Origin: Chromatiaceae bacterium
GTDB lineage: Bacteria > Pseudomonadota > Gammaproteobacteria > Chromatiales > Chromatiaceae
Assembly (NCBI GenBank): GCA_019356535.1
Contig: CP037918.1
Location: forward strand, 2,140,315 to 2,204,314
Direction: 5' to 3'
Length of the DNA stretch: 64,000 bases
In this document: positions 24,277-35,593 of the stretch, one piece after another
How positions within the stretch are numbered: position 1 is the first letter of the stretch
Layout: every line of letters starts with the position of its first letter
Position numbers and translations under genes: made by a program
The notes under the pieces: generated by a model
What the model saw: the letters and a program-made list of their open reading frames with translations, nothing else
Database searches by the model: none
What the model was told of the DNA's origin: nothing

Positions 24277-25311
24277 ATGAATCACCTCCCGCACAACGAC
24301 CATCGAGAGCCAGGGAAACGGCCTGGCGGGACATTCACTCCGGCAGGAGTCCTTTGGGTCTTGCTGCCCCTTCTTGCCGCGGTCTCTCTCTCCGGCGAAC
24401 CGAAGAACGTCGCCGAGAAATACAGGAACGAGCCGATACGTCCCATTCCTTCGACCATCGAGGTCGACCGTCGCAAGGCGGCACTGGGCCACAGACTGTT
24501 TCACGATCCGCGCCTGTCCCACGACAACACCGTCTCCTGCGCCCATTGCCACCCTCTGGAACGGGGCGGGACCGATGGGCTGCCGCGATCCGTTGGCATA
24601 AAGGGCACCCTCGGCGACATCAACGCCCCGACCGTGCTCAACAGTAGCCTCCACATCGCGCAATTCTGGGACGGCCGCGCCGCCACCCTGGAGGAGCAAA
24701 TCGATGGCCCCGTACACAATCCCAAGGAGATGGGCAGCAACTGGAAAGAGATCATCTCCAAGTTGTCCCGGGACAGGGAATACCGCGCGCGCTTCGAAGA
24801 GCTCTATGACACCGGCCTCAATGCAGCGAACATCAAGGATGCCATCGCAACCTTCGAGCGCACCCTCCTCACGCCGGACTCGAGGTTCGACCGCTTCCTG
24901 CGCGGCGACGAGCAGGCGATCACCGACGAGGAGAAAAAAGGGTACCTGCTGTTCAAGTCATACGGCTGCGCTTCCTGCCACCAGGGCATGGCCGTCGGCG
25001 GGAACATGTACGAGAAGATGGGCATCGTGCGGGGCTATTTCGCCGAACGGGGAAATATCACACGCGCGGACTACGGACGTTTCAACGTTACGGGACTGAA
25101 GGAGCATCGCTTCGAGTTCAAGGTCCCCAGCCTGAGAAACGTCGAACTCACCGCACCCTATTTCCACGACGGGACGGTCCTGACGCTGGAGGAGGCCGTG
25201 TCCAAGATGGCCTATTACCAGCTCGGCCGAGAGATTCCCCCGCAGGACCGTGACCTCATCGTGAAGTTCCTGAAAACCCTGACCGGCAGACTTCCGGAGA
25301 TGAGTCCATGA
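24277..25311 (+). CDS. Dihaem cytochrome c peroxidase (CCP/MauG family)
   Basis: A 344-residue periplasmic or membrane-anchored protein. One hydrophobic segment (about 20-40) follows a basic N-terminus. Two c-haem sites are visible: CAHCH at 88-92 and CASCH at 231-235. Other family landmarks are GHRLFHDPRLS, FWDGRAATLEEQI, NPKEMGS and KVPSLRNVELTAPYFHDG. Classical members reduce H2O2 to water with electrons from small cytochromes; others oxidise proteins or sense redox state. Its stop overlaps the sensor kinase start (ATGA), a strong hint that it works with that kinase. The upstream gap (24110-24276) shows no good Shine-Dalgarno. Confidence 0.93.
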   Translation: MNHLPHNDHREPGKRPGGTFTPAGVLWVLLPLLAAVSLSGEPKNVAEKYRNEPIRPIPSTIEVDRRKAALGHRLFHDPRLSHDNTVSCAHCHPLERGGTDGLPRSVGIKGTLGDINAPTVLNSSLHIAQFWDGRAATLEEQIDGPVHNPKEMGSNWKEIISKLSRDREYRARFEELYDTGLNAANIKDAIATFERTLLTPDSRFDRFLRGDEQAITDEEKKGYLLFKSYGCASCHQGMAVGGNMYEKMGIVRGYFAERGNITRADYGRFNVTGLKEHRFEFKVPSLRNVELTAPYFHDGTVLTLEEAVSKMAYYQLGREIPPQDRDLIVKFLKTLTGRLPEMSP

Positions 25312-28300
25312 TGCCCGAAAGCAAGGAATGGCGACTCACGAGGGGCCAATGGACGGTCGGCCTGGCACTCGTCCTGCTCGTACCCTTCCTCTACATCATG
25401 AGCCACGGGGTCGATCCTGCCGAACACGCGCGAATACTCCATGATCTTAACGAGATAAAGAACCGGCACGCCCTGCTGGAACAGACGCTCATGGAGACCC
25501 GGGCGGGAATCATTCCGACGTACGACGACCTCACGGAAGCCGGGCGCAACCTGCTCGCCGCGGAGCAGGCATTCAAAAATCGCTTGCCTCCTGAGCTGGC
25601 CGGGACGATCGAACCCCACCTTTCCCGCTATGAGCGCCTGATGGAAGAAAAGCGCCTGCTCGTGGAACAGTTCAAGTCGCACCATGCCGTACTCAGGAAC
25701 TCGCTGAACTACCTGCCGATCGCTGTCGACGACTTCCTCTCGCGTCTCGGCCCCACGCCCAGGAAGGAGGCCCTGAAGGCCGACCTGGAAAAACTGATCC
25801 ACGTGGTTCTTCAACTAAATCTGACCTCCGATCTGAACGCAAGGATCACGGCCCGAAAGATCCTCTGGAGACTGCCTGGCCCCTCGAACTCCTTCCCCGA
25901 GAGGGAGAGAAAGGTGTTCAACATGCTCCTCACCCATGCGCACATAGCGATCCTCTACAAGGACCACGTCGACAACATCATAAAAGCCATTCAGACCATA
26001 CCCTCTGCCGATGCGATCAGGGAAATAACCGATGCCTACTTCACGAAATACGATCACCTGGAGAAAACGTCCTCTCGCTACAAGAGCGCTCTCCTGGTGA
26101 TATCCAGCATGCTGGTCGCATGGGTACTGGTCTCCATGATCCGTCTCACCGTGACCTCACGCAAGCTGGCAGATACCGTTACCCAATTGAATTTCCAGAA
26201 GTTCGCCCTGGACCAGCACGCTATCGTGAGCATCACCGACGTCAAGGGCAACATCACCTATGCGAACGACAATTTCTGCAAGATAAGCAAGTACAGCCTC
26301 GAGGAACTGATCGGGAAAAACCACCGGATAATCAAGTCCGACGAACACCCCCAGTCAATGTTCAGGGAGATGTGGCGCACCATCGCCAAGGGAAAGGTCT
26401 GGCACGGTGAAATAAAGAACAAGGCAAAGGACGGGACCCATTACTGGGTCGCCTCCACGATCGTTCCCTTCCTGGACGATAACGGAAAGCCCTTCCAGTA
26501 TGTCTCCATCCGTACCGACATCACCCGACGCAAGCAAATGGAGGAGGAAATCTCCAAGGCCCACCAATTCCTCCAGGCGGTTACAGATGCCATGGGCGAA
26601 GGACTGTACGTCCTGGGAAGGGATGGCAAGTGCATCTTCCTGAACTCCGAGGCGGAGAGGCTGCTGGGATGGTCGAAGGACGAACTGTACGGGAAGAACG
26701 TACACGAGATCATCCATTACCAGGATGCCAATGGACGGCACATTCCCGACCACGAGTGCCCCGCCAACCTGAGCATCCAGCAGGGCAAGACCTTCCGCTC
26801 CGACACCGAGGTCTTCACCCGCAAAGACGGGACCATCTTCCCCATTGCCATCGTGGTCGTACCCTTGCGGGAGAAGGGAGAGGTCACTGGATCGGTCGCC
26901 GTATTCCAGGACATCACCGAACGCATACAGAACGAACAGCGACTCAAAGCGGCCATTCAGCAGGCGAAGGAGGCAAGCCGCGCAAAATCCCATTTCCTGG
27001 CGAACATGAGCCACGAAATTCGCACTCCCATGAACGCCATCATCGGCATGTCCTATCTCGCTCTCCAAACCGAGCTCGACAACAAGCAGCGCAACTACCT
27101 GGAGAAAATCCATCGATCAGCAGAATCCCTGCTGAACATCATCAATGACATCCTGGACTTTTCGAAGATAGAGGCCGGAAAGCTCGAGATAGACGAGGTT
27201 GAATTCCACCTGAACGACATATTCAACAACCTCACCTCTGTCCTGGAACTGCGCGCCAAGGAAAAGGGACTGGAACTGCTCTTCGACATTGCACCAGACG
27301 TCCCCCGTGCGCTGGTGGGCGATCCCGGCCGGCTCGGACAGGTACTTCTCAACCTGTGTGGCAATGCCGTCAAGTTCACGGAACAAGGCGAGGTCGTCGT
27401 GTCCGTCCGCCTGGACCGGAAGGACGAAGAAACACTGCGTCTCCACTTCGCCGTCAAGGACACCGGTATCGGCATCACCCAGGAGCAGAAAGGCCGACTC
27501 TTTCAATCCTTCAACCAGGCAGACACCTCTACTACCCGGAAGTACGGGGGTACCGGTCTTGGCCTGGCGATCAGCAAACGCCTGGTGGAACTGATGGGCG
27601 GCGACATATGGGTGGAGAGCACGCCCGGTCAGGGCAGCACCTTCCATTTCACCGTCGTGCTGCGCGAACGCTCGGAGGACACATCGACCTCCCCGTCGGC
27701 GCAGGCCATCCACGAACTGCAAGGATTGAAGGTCATCGTGGTGGATGACAACGCCAGCGCCCAAGCAATCCTGTCGTCCATACTTCAAGCACACGGGATC
27801 GAGGTCCACGTCGCCTCTGACGCCACAGAGGCCGGCAACCGGCTGGCCGGCGCCGGAGAAGGTGAAGACCCGCCTTACGAAGTGATGCTCCTGGACTGGC
27901 AGCTGGCGGACATCGACGGGGTGGAATTCTATGCGCAGCAACAGGAGCGCCTGGGGAAGCGGATGCCCGCCGTCGTGATGATGACCGCGCACGGCGCCGA
28001 CGGCCTCCGGTGGGCCCTTCGCAAGCATCACCTGGAACCCAGCGACATCCTGGTGAAACCGATCATGCCCTCTGCGCTCCTCGATGCGATATCGCAGGCC
28101 GTGGGACGCGGCATCATCCGGCAGGGCGACGGTTCGGTGAACGAACGCGATTACCGCAGGGCCCTCCGCCGATTGCAGGGCAGCCGCATTCTCCTGGTGG
28201 AGGACAACGAATTCAACAAGGACCTGGCGCTGGAACTCCTCACGAACGCAGGCATTCATGTCGATCTGGCCGAAAACGGTGAAGAAGCGATCGAGATGGT

Positions 28301-29228
28301 GGAAAGAAATCGCTACGACGCCGTACTTATGGACTGCCAGATGCCCGTCATGGACGGCTACGAGGCCACCCGAAGGATCCGCGAGAACCCGCACCTGAAC
28401 AACCTCCCCATCATCGCCATGACCGCGAACGTCATGAAATCGGACATTGCCAAGGCCCTGGCGGCCGGCATGAACGACCACATCGGCAAACCGATCAACA
28501 TCCGGGAAATGTTCACCAAGATCGCCAAATGGATCGCCCCGGTCCACTGGGAAGAGACTTTGGACATGCCCGGTCACGCTCCCGATAGCCCACCGGAGCC
28601 CATCGCCGAGAAACTGGCACACATCGATGCTGCTGCCGGTCTCGAACGGGTGGCCAATGACACGAGCACCTACCTGCGCGTGCTGGAGAAATTCGCCGAC
28701 AACCAGGCAGACGCCATTGCCGTCGCATCGAGGGCTCTGGAAGAGGGCGACCCGGAGACCGCCCTGCGCACCCTGCACACCTTGAAGGGCTCCGCAGGCA
28801 CCATCGGGGCCACCAGGCTCTATGGACTGACTGCGGATGCCGAGAAAAGACTGCGCGAGGACACCTCCCTGGAAACATTGCCAGAGAAGCAAGCATTGCT
28901 TGAGGAGATGACCGGCGTTCTCGAAGACATTCGCAGCGTGCTGGCTGCTGCGCGGGGCGTGCAATCGAGTGCTCCCGCGGCATCCCGGGAGGCTCCCAAG
29001 GAGCTGCTGGAGAGGTTGCGCGAGCAATTGGAAAGCTTCGATACCGAGGCGCAGAAAACGCTGGAGACACTCATGTCTGCCTTCCACGACGACAGCTCCA
29101 CTCCGCTGCTGGATGAACTTTCCAGGGCCGTCGGCCAATACGATTTCGAGAAGGCATTGGAACTGCTCGAACGGTTGAACGACGCGGCACCAGGCCAACG
29201 GGCAGCCACGAGCACCGAGACGGGCTGA
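25308..29228 (+). CDS. Hybrid sensor histidine kinase: helical periplasmic sensor, PAS-PAS, HisKA-HATPase, REC-REC-Hpt
   Basis: A 1306-residue membrane phosphorelay kinase. TM1 is at about 15-32. A wholly helical periplasmic domain spans 33-258 and resembles the DAHL sensor type. TM2 is at about 259-280. Two PAS domains lie at about 290-405 and 418-537. HisKA has the phospho-acceptor His569 in SHEIRTP. The ATPase has DTGIGI (718-723) and GGTGLGLAI (747-755). REC1 has Asp863 and Lys917; REC2 has Asp1009 and Lys1061. A terminal Hpt domain has His1157 in [10 protein letters not shown]. All phosphorelay residues are intact. It overlaps the peroxidase gene and lies 3 bp before the HD-GYP response regulator, its likely target. 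Codon use is atypical: ten ATA isoleucines occur in the first 371 codons. Confidence 0.95.
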   Translation: MMPESKEWRLTRGQWTVGLALVLLVPFLYIMSHGVDPAEHARILHDLNEIKNRHALLEQTLMETRAGIIPTYDDLTEAGRNLLAAEQAFKNRLPPELAGTIEPHLSRYERLMEEKRLLVEQFKSHHAVLRNSLNYLPIAVDDFLSRLGPTPRKEALKADLEKLIHVVLQLNLTSDLNARITARKILWRLPGPSNSFPERERKVFNMLLTHAHIAILYKDHVDNIIKAIQTIPSADAIREITDAYFTKYDHLEKTSSRYKSALLVISSMLVAWVLVSMIRLTVTSRKLADTVTQLNFQKFALDQHAIVSITDVKGNITYANDNFCKISKYSLEELIGKNHRIIKSDEHPQSMFREMWRTIAKGKVWHGEIKNKAKDGTHYWVASTIVPFLDDNGKPFQYVSIRTDITRRKQMEEEISKAHQFLQAVTDAMGEGLYVLGRDGKCIFLNSEAERLLGWSKDELYGKNVHEIIHYQDANGRHIPDHECPANLSIQQGKTFRSDTEVFTRKDGTIFPIAIVVVPLREKGEVTGSVAVFQDITERIQNEQRLKAAIQQAKEASRAKSHFLANMSHEIRTPMNAIIGMSYLALQTELDNKQRNYLEKIHRSAESLLNIINDILDFSKIEAGKLEIDEVEFHLNDIFNNLTSVLELRAKEKGLELLFDIAPDVPRALVGDPGRLGQVLLNLCGNAVKFTEQGEVVVSVRLDRKDEETLRLHFAVKDTGIGITQEQKGRLFQSFNQADTSTTRKYGGTGLGLAISKRLVELMGGDIWVESTPGQGSTFHFTVVLRERSEDTSTSPSAQAIHELQGLKVIVVDDNASAQAILSSILQAHGIEVHVASDATEAGNRLAGAGEGEDPPYEVMLLDWQLADIDGVEFYAQQQERLGKRMPAVVMMTAHGADGLRWALRKHHLEPSDILVKPIMPSALLDAISQAVGRGIIRQGDGSVNERDYRRALRRLQGSRILLVEDNEFNKDLALELLTNAGIHVDLAENGEEAIEMVERNRYDAVLMDCQMPVMDGYEATRRIRENPHLNNLPIIAMTANVMKSDIAKALAAGMNDHIGKPINIREMFTKIAKWIAPVHWEETLDMPGHAPDSPPEPIAEKLAHIDAAAGLERVANDTSTYLRVLEKFADNQADAIAVASRALEEGDPETALRTLHTLKGSAGTIGATRLYGLTADAEKRLREDTSLETLPEKQALLEEMTGVLEDIRSVLAAARGVQSSAPAASREAPKELLERLREQLESFDTEAQKTLETLMSAFHDDSSTPLLDELSRAVGQYDFEKALELLERLNDAAPGQRAATSTETG

Positions 29229-29231
29229 AGG

Positions 29232-30293
29232 ATGCAGGACGCCGCTACAAAATCCACCATTCTCGTGGTGGACGACACCACCGAGAACATCGACGTATTG
29301 CAAGGTATCCTGAGCTCTCGCTACAGCGTGCGCGCAGCGACCAGCGGGCAGCTAGCCCTCAGGATCGTCGACAAGATAAAGCCGGATCTCATTCTCCTCG
29401 ATGTCATGATGCCCGGCATGGACGGCTACGAAGTCTGCCGCATTCTCAAGTCCAATCCGGAAACGGCCAGGATACCCGTCATCTTCGTCACCGCCATGTC
29501 GGAAATCGAGGAAGAGGAAAAAGGATTCGAGGCTGGGGCAGTCGACTACATCACGAAGCCCATACATCCGGCCATCGTCCTCTCGCGCGTCAACACCCAC
29601 CTGGCCCTGGCCAACCAGCAACGTGCCTGCGAACAGACCGTAAGGGAACGCACACGGGAATTGGAAGAGTCCCAGCGCGCCGCCATCTTCATGCTCGGCG
29701 AGGCTGGTCACTATAACGATACCGACACGGGCGTACACATATGGCGCATGGCCGCTTATGCCGCCGCCCTGGCCAGGGCCGTCCACTGGCCCACCGACAG
29801 GGTCCGCCTGCTCGAACTGGCCTCCCCCATGCATGACACGGGCAAGATCGGCATCCCGGACGACATACTGAAGGCGCCCAGAAAATTGACCCCCGAGGAA
29901 TGGGCGATCATGAAGACTCACACCGAGATCGGTCACCGGATCCTCAGGGCCAGCGACACCCCCCTGTTCAGGATGGCAGCCGAGATCGCCCTGTACCACC
30001 ACGAAAAGTGGGATGGCAGCGGTTACCCGTACGGCCTGCGTGGGAAAGAGATTCCTCAGTCCGCGAGAATCGTCGCCATTGCCGACGTCTTCGATGCGCT
30101 CACCATGCGTCGCCCCTACAAGCAGGCCTGGTCGATCGAGGCCGCCTTCGAGCAACTGCGAAAGGACGCCGGGGCTCACTTCGATCCCTTTCTGGTGGAA
30201 CGATTCGTCGGCATCGAGGGCGAGATACGGGACATCAAGGCCGAGTGGGACGAAAAGGAATCGACCGACAGCACCGCACCAGACGACCACTAA
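29232..30293 (+). CDS. Response regulator with REC and HD-GYP c-di-GMP phosphodiesterase domains
   Basis: A 353-residue RpfG-like protein. REC (about 9-125) has Asp14-Asp15, phospho-acceptor Asp57 in LILLDVMMPGMDGY and Lys109. A coiled linker (about 128-150) leads to HD-GYP (about 155-345) with His201-Asp202 and HHEKWDGSGYP (256-266). All metal-binding residues expected for an active enzyme are present. Phosphorylation by the upstream kinase's Hpt should change c-di-GMP hydrolysis and hence motility or attachment (inference). It is the last gene of the three-gene operon; its stop touches a palindromic repeat. Confidence 0.95.
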   Translation: MQDAATKSTILVVDDTTENIDVLQGILSSRYSVRAATSGQLALRIVDKIKPDLILLDVMMPGMDGYEVCRILKSNPETARIPVIFVTAMSEIEEEEKGFEAGAVDYITKPIHPAIVLSRVNTHLALANQQRACEQTVRERTRELEESQRAAIFMLGEAGHYNDTDTGVHIWRMAAYAAALARAVHWPTDRVRLLELASPMHDTGKIGIPDDILKAPRKLTPEEWAIMKTHTEIGHRILRASDTPLFRMAAEIALYHHEKWDGSGYPYGLRGKEIPQSARIVAIADVFDALTMRRPYKQAWSIEAAFEQLRKDAGAHFDPFLVERFVGIEGEIRDIKAEWDEKESTDSTAPDDH

Positions 30294-30361
30294 GGAACCT
30301 CCGGACAACCTCCTCCCTCATTTCATGGGGAGGAGAATATGTACTTTCAGGGATTCCCTAA
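30293..30361. repeat. Dispersed palindromic repeat, copy 3 (end of the HD-GYP operon)
   Basis: A 69-bp element starting AGGAACCTCCGGACAA at the stop codon and ending TTTCAGGGATTCCCTAA, with CCTCCTCCCTCATTTCATGG and GGAGGAG between. Read in reverse complement, the 52.3 kb copy aligns over its full length. It may terminate transcription between convergent genes. Confidence 0.65.
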
Positions 30362-30375
30362 CCGCCCGTCCCTGC

Positions 30376-31119
30376 TCAGGTGTCGTCGGACCGCCAGCGA
30401 AACCCTGCCTCGTCCAACGCGGTGACCAATGCCTGGAAGGGGACCTCGATCTCCTCGCCGCCACGATAGCCCAGTTCTACCCGGCGCGGGGTGTCGAGCC
30501 GGGGCAGGCTGAACAGCTTGTGCTCGGGAAAGCGCGCGGCCAGGGCTTCCATGATGGGCATCAGCTCGGTCTCGTTGGCGTCGAACACCCAGACGGAACG
30601 CTGACGCTGCGGAGGACGGCGGCCGTAGTGGTGGTCGAGCACCCAAGCGGCCATAGGGTGAGCCATGTCGGGAAACCCGGGCAGGAAGTGGTGCTCGCGC
30701 AGGCGGAAACCAGGCATGCGATTGACCGGGTTGGGGATGAGTTCCGCGCCTTCGGGCAACTCGGCCAAGCGGATGCGCACAGGATAAGCGTCCTCGCCGA
30801 ACTTCTCCTCGATGATGGCCACCGCCTCGGGATGTCGCACCAGCGGCACCCCGGCGGCCTCGGCAGCGCAGGCGCGGGTGTGGTCGTCGGGGGTCGAGCC
30901 GATGCCGCCACAACTGAACACCGGGATGCCCTCGGCGAAGCTACGGCGCAGTTCGGCGGTGAGGTACTCGGGATCGTCCGGCAGGATGCGCAGCCAGGCC
31001 AGTTCCAGACCGCGTTCGCGCAGCAGGGAGCCGATGCCCTCGAAATGGCGGTCGCGCCGCCGGCCGGCGAGGATCTCGTCGCCGATCACGATCAGTCCGA
31101 ACCGCGTTGCTGTCTCCAT
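30376..31119 (-). CDS. Molybdopterin-binding domain (MoaB/CinA-like) protein
   Basis: A 247-residue protein whose first 170 residues form a MoCF/MPT-binding fold: LIVIGDEILAGRRRDRHF at the start, and FSCGGIGSTPDDHTR (the GGxGxTxDD substrate loop) near 78-92. The remaining part is less conserved. This stand-alone architecture, without a CinA amidohydrolase domain, occurs in many proteobacteria; the substrate is uncertain. The ATG at 31119 has AAGG upstream and removes an unlikely 11-residue extension. It converges on the HD-GYP operon. Confidence 0.83.
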   Translation of the reverse strand: METATRFGLIVIGDEILAGRRRDRHFEGIGSLLRERGLELAWLRILPDDPEYLTAELRRSFAEGIPVFSCGGIGSTPDDHTRACAAEAAGVPLVRHPEAVAIIEEKFGEDAYPVRIRLAELPEGAELIPNPVNRMPGFRLREHHFLPGFPDMAHPMAAWVLDHHYGRRPPQRQRSVWVFDANETELMPIMEALAARFPEHKLFSLPRLDTPRRVELGYRGGEEIEVPFQALVTALDEAGFRWRSDDT

Positions 31120-31197
31120 CTCGTGCCTTTCCGTTCGAGCTTGCCGGGGCATGCGAGCATAGCAAGAAGAAAACCCGAAACGCAGGAAAAGGAGATC

Positions 31198-31356
31198 ACC
31201 ACAGAGATCACAGAGGAGAAGGCAGTCAGGTCACGCTTTTCGGGCGAGCTGCGTGGAACGCCAATCCCGCAACCCGGTTCCCGCACGGAATAATGGAAGT
31301 GCCGGCATCTCGGGAGATACCGCACCGACATCAGGTTCCTCTGTGCCCTCTGTGGT
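31198..31356. repeat. Intergenic inverted repeat with ACCACAGAG arms
   Basis: Arms at 31198-31217 and 31337-31356 are 20 bp with two mismatches (ACCACAGAG-N2-CACAGAGGA and its complement), about 120 bp apart. The gap between the molybdopterin-binding gene and the DUF523 gene contains nothing else recognisable. Sequences of this type recur between genes in many proteobacterial genomes. Confidence 0.6.
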
Positions 31357-31362
31357 TGCCCC

Positions 31363-31884
31363 CTACCCCGCCCCGCTCCCTTGGCGGTTCCTGTCCAGAA
31401 CCCGCTCACGGAACGCCGCAAGCTGTACGGGATCGCGCAGGGTCTCCTCGTCGGCCATCGGCAGGTCGGGGAAGTGCGCACGCACGTAGGCGGCGAACAG
31501 GCCGTCGGTGAGGGTCTCGCGGCCGTCGGGGTGGTGCAGCGGGGCGCTGCCGATGCCACAGCTCGGCGAACGCGCCTTGAGCACGCAGCCATCGACCGTC
31601 GCGAGCAGGGCAGTCTGTCGCCGGCACCAGGCGTGGACCCGAGCCGTGGGGTCGAAACCCGGGTCATCGAGGCCGCGCATGTGCACTGCGCCGGCCTGCT
31701 GGTGCAGGGCCACCGGCGGGCGGGGGATGCCCAGCCCGGCGCCCGCCTCGGGACAGAGGGGGATCAGCTCGGCAAAACGCCCGAGGGCCTCGACCAGTTC
31801 CGGGGCATGCTTGTGGCCACCGTCGTAGCGCACGGCCTGCCCCAGCAGGCAGGCGCTGAACAGCAGGCGCGGGCGCTCGTCCAC
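31363..31884 (-). CDS. DUF523 protein, possible TudS-like thiouracil desulfurase
   Basis: A 173-residue single-domain DUF523 protein. Three conserved cysteines are visible: SACLLG (Cys11), LCPE (Cys44) and SPSCGIG (Cys109). They are the set that binds a [4Fe-4S] cluster in TudS, a characterised member that desulfurates 2-thiouracil. Whether this copy does so is inference. The start is a GTG just after the stop of the metallo-hydrolase gene, with which it is probably cotranscribed. Confidence 0.82.
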   Translation of the reverse strand: MDERPRLLFSACLLGQAVRYDGGHKHAPELVEALGRFAELIPLCPEAGAGLGIPRPPVALHQQAGAVHMRGLDDPGFDPTARVHAWCRRQTALLATVDGCVLKARSPSCGIGSAPLHHPDGRETLTDGLFAAYVRAHFPDLPMADEETLRDPVQLAAFRERVLDRNRQGSGAG

Positions 31885-31888
31885 GGCG

Positions 31889-32839
31889 TCACTCGAAGTC
31901 GGCCGCCTCGGCCTCCAGGTAGGCGGCGCTGAGCAAGCCGCCCAGTTCGTGCTCGAAACCGGCCCAGTCCTGCCAGGCCGTCAGCTTCGGCAGCAGCTCG
32001 GGACGGATCTCGAAATCGGCCTTGCCGTCCTCGTAGCCGGCCTGCACCGTCTCGTAGAGGGTCTTCAGGAAGTCCCGGTATCCCTTGGCCACCTCGGCGC
32101 CGCCGCTGGGACCATGACCGGGCACAAACACCGTCGCCCCCAGGGTGAGCGCGCGCTCCAGCGCCGCCACATTGCCGCGGAAGCTGCCGTTCTGCATGCG
32201 CAGGATGCGACCGTTGCCGGCATTGTCGCCAAGGTAGACCAGACCTTTCTCCTCGACCAGGATCACGATGTCGGTATCGGTATGTGCCGGCCCCTCGTGC
32301 AGGATACGGAAGTGCAGACCGCCGACCGTGATGCGGTCGCCCTCGTCTACCGTACGGGTGGGCAGCACCGCCTCGGTACCGGCCGAGGCCCCCTCGGTGA
32401 GGCGCAACATCAGGTCCACCCATTCGGCAGCGGCACCGGCCTTCGCCTCTTCGATCATCTTCGGGTGTGCATAGATCACGGCCTGTGGCCAGGCCTCGAC
32501 GATGGCCTGATTGCCCAGCCAGTGGTCACCGTGCACATGGGTGTTGAACACCGCCACAACGGGCTTGTCGGTGGTGGCGCGGATCTTGCCGGCCAGCATG
32601 CGACCGGCCTGCAGGGTGCCACCCGGATCGACCACCACCACGCCCTGCTCGGTGACCAGGAACGAGGGGTTGTTCATGAAGCCCTGGTTGTCGGCATTGG
32701 GCAGTTCACGCGGACCGTGCACCACGTACACCCCGGGCGCGACCCGGTCGAGCGGGTAGTGCGTGCGCAACGGCGGGCCTTCAGCGCCGGCCAGAGCATT
32801 GCCCACAAGGGCGAGGAGCAGCAGGACGATTGGGTACAT
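31889..32839 (-). CDS. Exported metallo-beta-lactamase-fold hydrolase
   Basis: A 316-residue protein with a signal peptide (about 1-18, MYPIVLLLLALVGNALAG) and the MBL zinc motif HVHGDH (101-106). GPAHTDTDIVIL, LGDNAG and VPGHGPSGG supply the remaining metal ligands. Similar periplasmic MBL proteins occur near quinoprotein or sulfur-oxidation genes, but no such partner is here. The ATG at 32839 with AGGGAG at proper spacing is preferred over the one nine codons upstream. A polysulfide, thioester or lactonase-type substrate cannot be distinguished. Confidence 0.88.
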   Translation of the reverse strand: MYPIVLLLLALVGNALAGAEGPPLRTHYPLDRVAPGVYVVHGPRELPNADNQGFMNNPSFLVTEQGVVVVDPGGTLQAGRMLAGKIRATTDKPVVAVFNTHVHGDHWLGNQAIVEAWPQAVIYAHPKMIEEAKAGAAAEWVDLMLRLTEGASAGTEAVLPTRTVDEGDRITVGGLHFRILHEGPAHTDTDIVILVEEKGLVYLGDNAGNGRILRMQNGSFRGNVAALERALTLGATVFVPGHGPSGGAEVAKGYRDFLKTLYETVQAGYEDGKADFEIRPELLPKLTAWQDWAGFEHELGGLLSAAYLEAEAADFE

Positions 32840-32881
32840 GGTGTTCTCCCTGGTGAAGGTGTTCATCGTGCGGGCACGGCC

Positions 32882-33110
32882 CGGGGCGCCCCTACCGACC
32901 TCCCCGCGAGTGGGAGCCTATGAGGTATTTCCTGAACCTTCTGAACCGCCTGGCGTCTCGTTCGTCCCTTGCGGTTGGCTCAATGCCCCCTCCTGGCTCC
33001 CCGCAAGCGGGACGGCGATGGCAACCCCGGCCGCCGACGCCCCGCTCCCTCTCCACCTGCGGGGAGGCAGAGGAGGGGGCCGGGCGCGCCCACGGCACGT
33101 CCCTCTCAGG
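32882..33110. repeat. Dispersed palindromic repeat, copy 4, in the MBL-argG gap
   Basis: The roughly 310-bp gap between the MBL gene and argG has no gene. It holds GGCGCCCCTACCGACCTCCC with GCGAGTGGGAG and a TATTTCCTGAACC tail, resembling the 40.4 kb copy in the same orientation. Further CCCCGCAAGCGGG and CTGCGGGGAGG cores lie at about 33000-33070. Confidence 0.5.
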
Positions 33111-33147
33111 ACGCTCGAAACTGCTCCGTATTCCTTTGGCAGACGTC

Positions 33148-34368
<1,221 letters not shown>

Positions 34369-34413
34369 GTCTTGCCCCTGCGTGAGAAAGTCGGAATGGG
34401 AGAGAAACGCGGG

Positions 34414-34419
34414 ATTATA
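34414..34419 (-). promoter_or_regulatory. Sigma-70 -10 box of argG
   Basis: The minus strand reads TATAAT 46-51 bp upstream of the argG ATG, in the 76-bp divergent spacer with the exporter operon. GGTTCT at 17-bp spacing is a poor -35. I see no ArgR box. Confidence 0.45.
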
Positions 34420-34444
34420 CTGGAAGCGCACCCCGGAGAACCGC

Positions 34445-35593
34445 ATGAAATCCCTCAGGCGCCTGCTGCCCACCCTCCTGATCGCCGCCCTGCTCGGCAC
34501 CTGGCTGTGGTGGAGCACCCGGCCACAACCGGTGCGGGTCGCCACGGCCGTCGTCGAGCGCAGCCTGGTCGAGCGCACCGTAGCCAACACCCGCGCCGGC
34601 ACCGTGAAGGCTTGCCGGCGCGCCGGGCTGTCGCCGGCGGCGGGCGGGCAGATCGTGCGTCTGCCGGTGCACGAGGGGCAACGGGTCAAGCAGGGACAGC
34701 TGCTGCTCGAGCTGTGGAACAACGATCTGCACGCCCGGCTCGACCTGGCACAACGCAAGACCGAGGCCACCGAGGCCACCGCACGTGCGCGTTGCATCGA
34801 GGCCGGACAGGCCGAACGCGAGGCGCAGCGCCTGCATACCCTGCTGGCGCGTCGCCTGGTCTCGGACGAGCGCGCCGACCAGGCACAGAGCCAGGCCCAT
34901 GCCCGCCACGCCGCCTGCGAGGGCGCGCGCGCCCAGGCCAAGGTGGCGCGCGCGCAGGTCGCCGTAGCCGAGGCCCAGCTGAGCAAGACCCGCCTCACCG
35001 CGCCCTTCGACGGCGTGGTGGCACAGATCAACGGTGAGCTGGCGGAATACGTCACCCCCTCGCCGATCGGCATCGCCACCTCGCCGGCCATCGACCTGCT
35101 CGACGATCGCTGCTTCTATGTCAGCGCCCCCATCGACGAGGTGGACGTGGGCAAGGTGCACCCGGGCCAGCCGGCGCGCATCACCCTGGACGCCTTCGGC
35201 GAGCGCCACTTCGCGGGCCAGGTGCGCCGTGTCGCCGACTATGTGCTCGACCGCGAGAAACAGGCGCGCACCGTGGCGGTGGAGATCACCTTCACCGATG
35301 TGCACGACCTGCCCCAGCTGCTGGCCGGTTACTCGGCCGATGTGGAGATCCTGCTCGAGATCCGCCGTGACGTGCTGCGCATTCCCAGTGAGGCCCTGGT
35401 CGAGGAGCGTTACGTGTTCGTGCGGCGCGACGACGGCATCCTCGAACGCCGCGAGGTGACTACGGGGGTGGGCAACTGGGACTACACCGAGATCCGCAAC
35501 GGCCTGAGCGAGGGCGAACGGGTGGTCACCTCGATGGACCGCGAGGGCCTGGCCGACGGCGTGCCGGCGCTGCTGGAGGGCGAACCGCAGTGA
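34445..35593 (+). CDS. Periplasmic adaptor (membrane fusion) protein of an ABC exporter
   Basis: A 382-residue HlyD/MacA-type adaptor. The N-terminal membrane anchor is at about 6-22. The lipoyl-like half motif ([19 protein letters not shown], about 65-83), a long helical hairpin (about 95-185), the matching lipoyl half ([12 protein letters not shown]) and beta-barrel segments follow. It should link the inner-membrane permeases to an outer-membrane channel; no TolC is nearby. GGAGAA precedes the ATG. The stop overlaps the ATPase start by one base. Confidence 0.9.
   Translation: MKSLRRLLPTLLIAALLGTWLWWSTRPQPVRVATAVVERSLVERTVANTRAGTVKACRRAGLSPAAGGQIVRLPVHEGQRVKQGQLLLELWNNDLHARLDLAQRKTEATEATARARCIEAGQAEREAQRLHTLLARRLVSDERADQAQSQAHARHAACEGARAQAKVARAQVAVAEAQLSKTRLTAPFDGVVAQINGELAEYVTPSPIGIATSPAIDLLDDRCFYVSAPIDEVDVGKVHPGQPARITLDAFGERHFAGQVRRVADYVLDREKQARTVAVEITFTDVHDLPQLLAGYSADVEILLEIRRDVLRIPSEALVEERYVFVRRDDGILERREVTTGVGNWDYTEIRNGLSEGERVVTSMDREGLADGVPALLEGEPQ

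Noticed and set aside
27117-29303. Open frame of 728 codons antisense to the hybrid kinase and the start of the HD-GYP gene
   Set aside because: A shadow of GC-rich coding DNA; the plus-strand kinase motifs are complete and in order.
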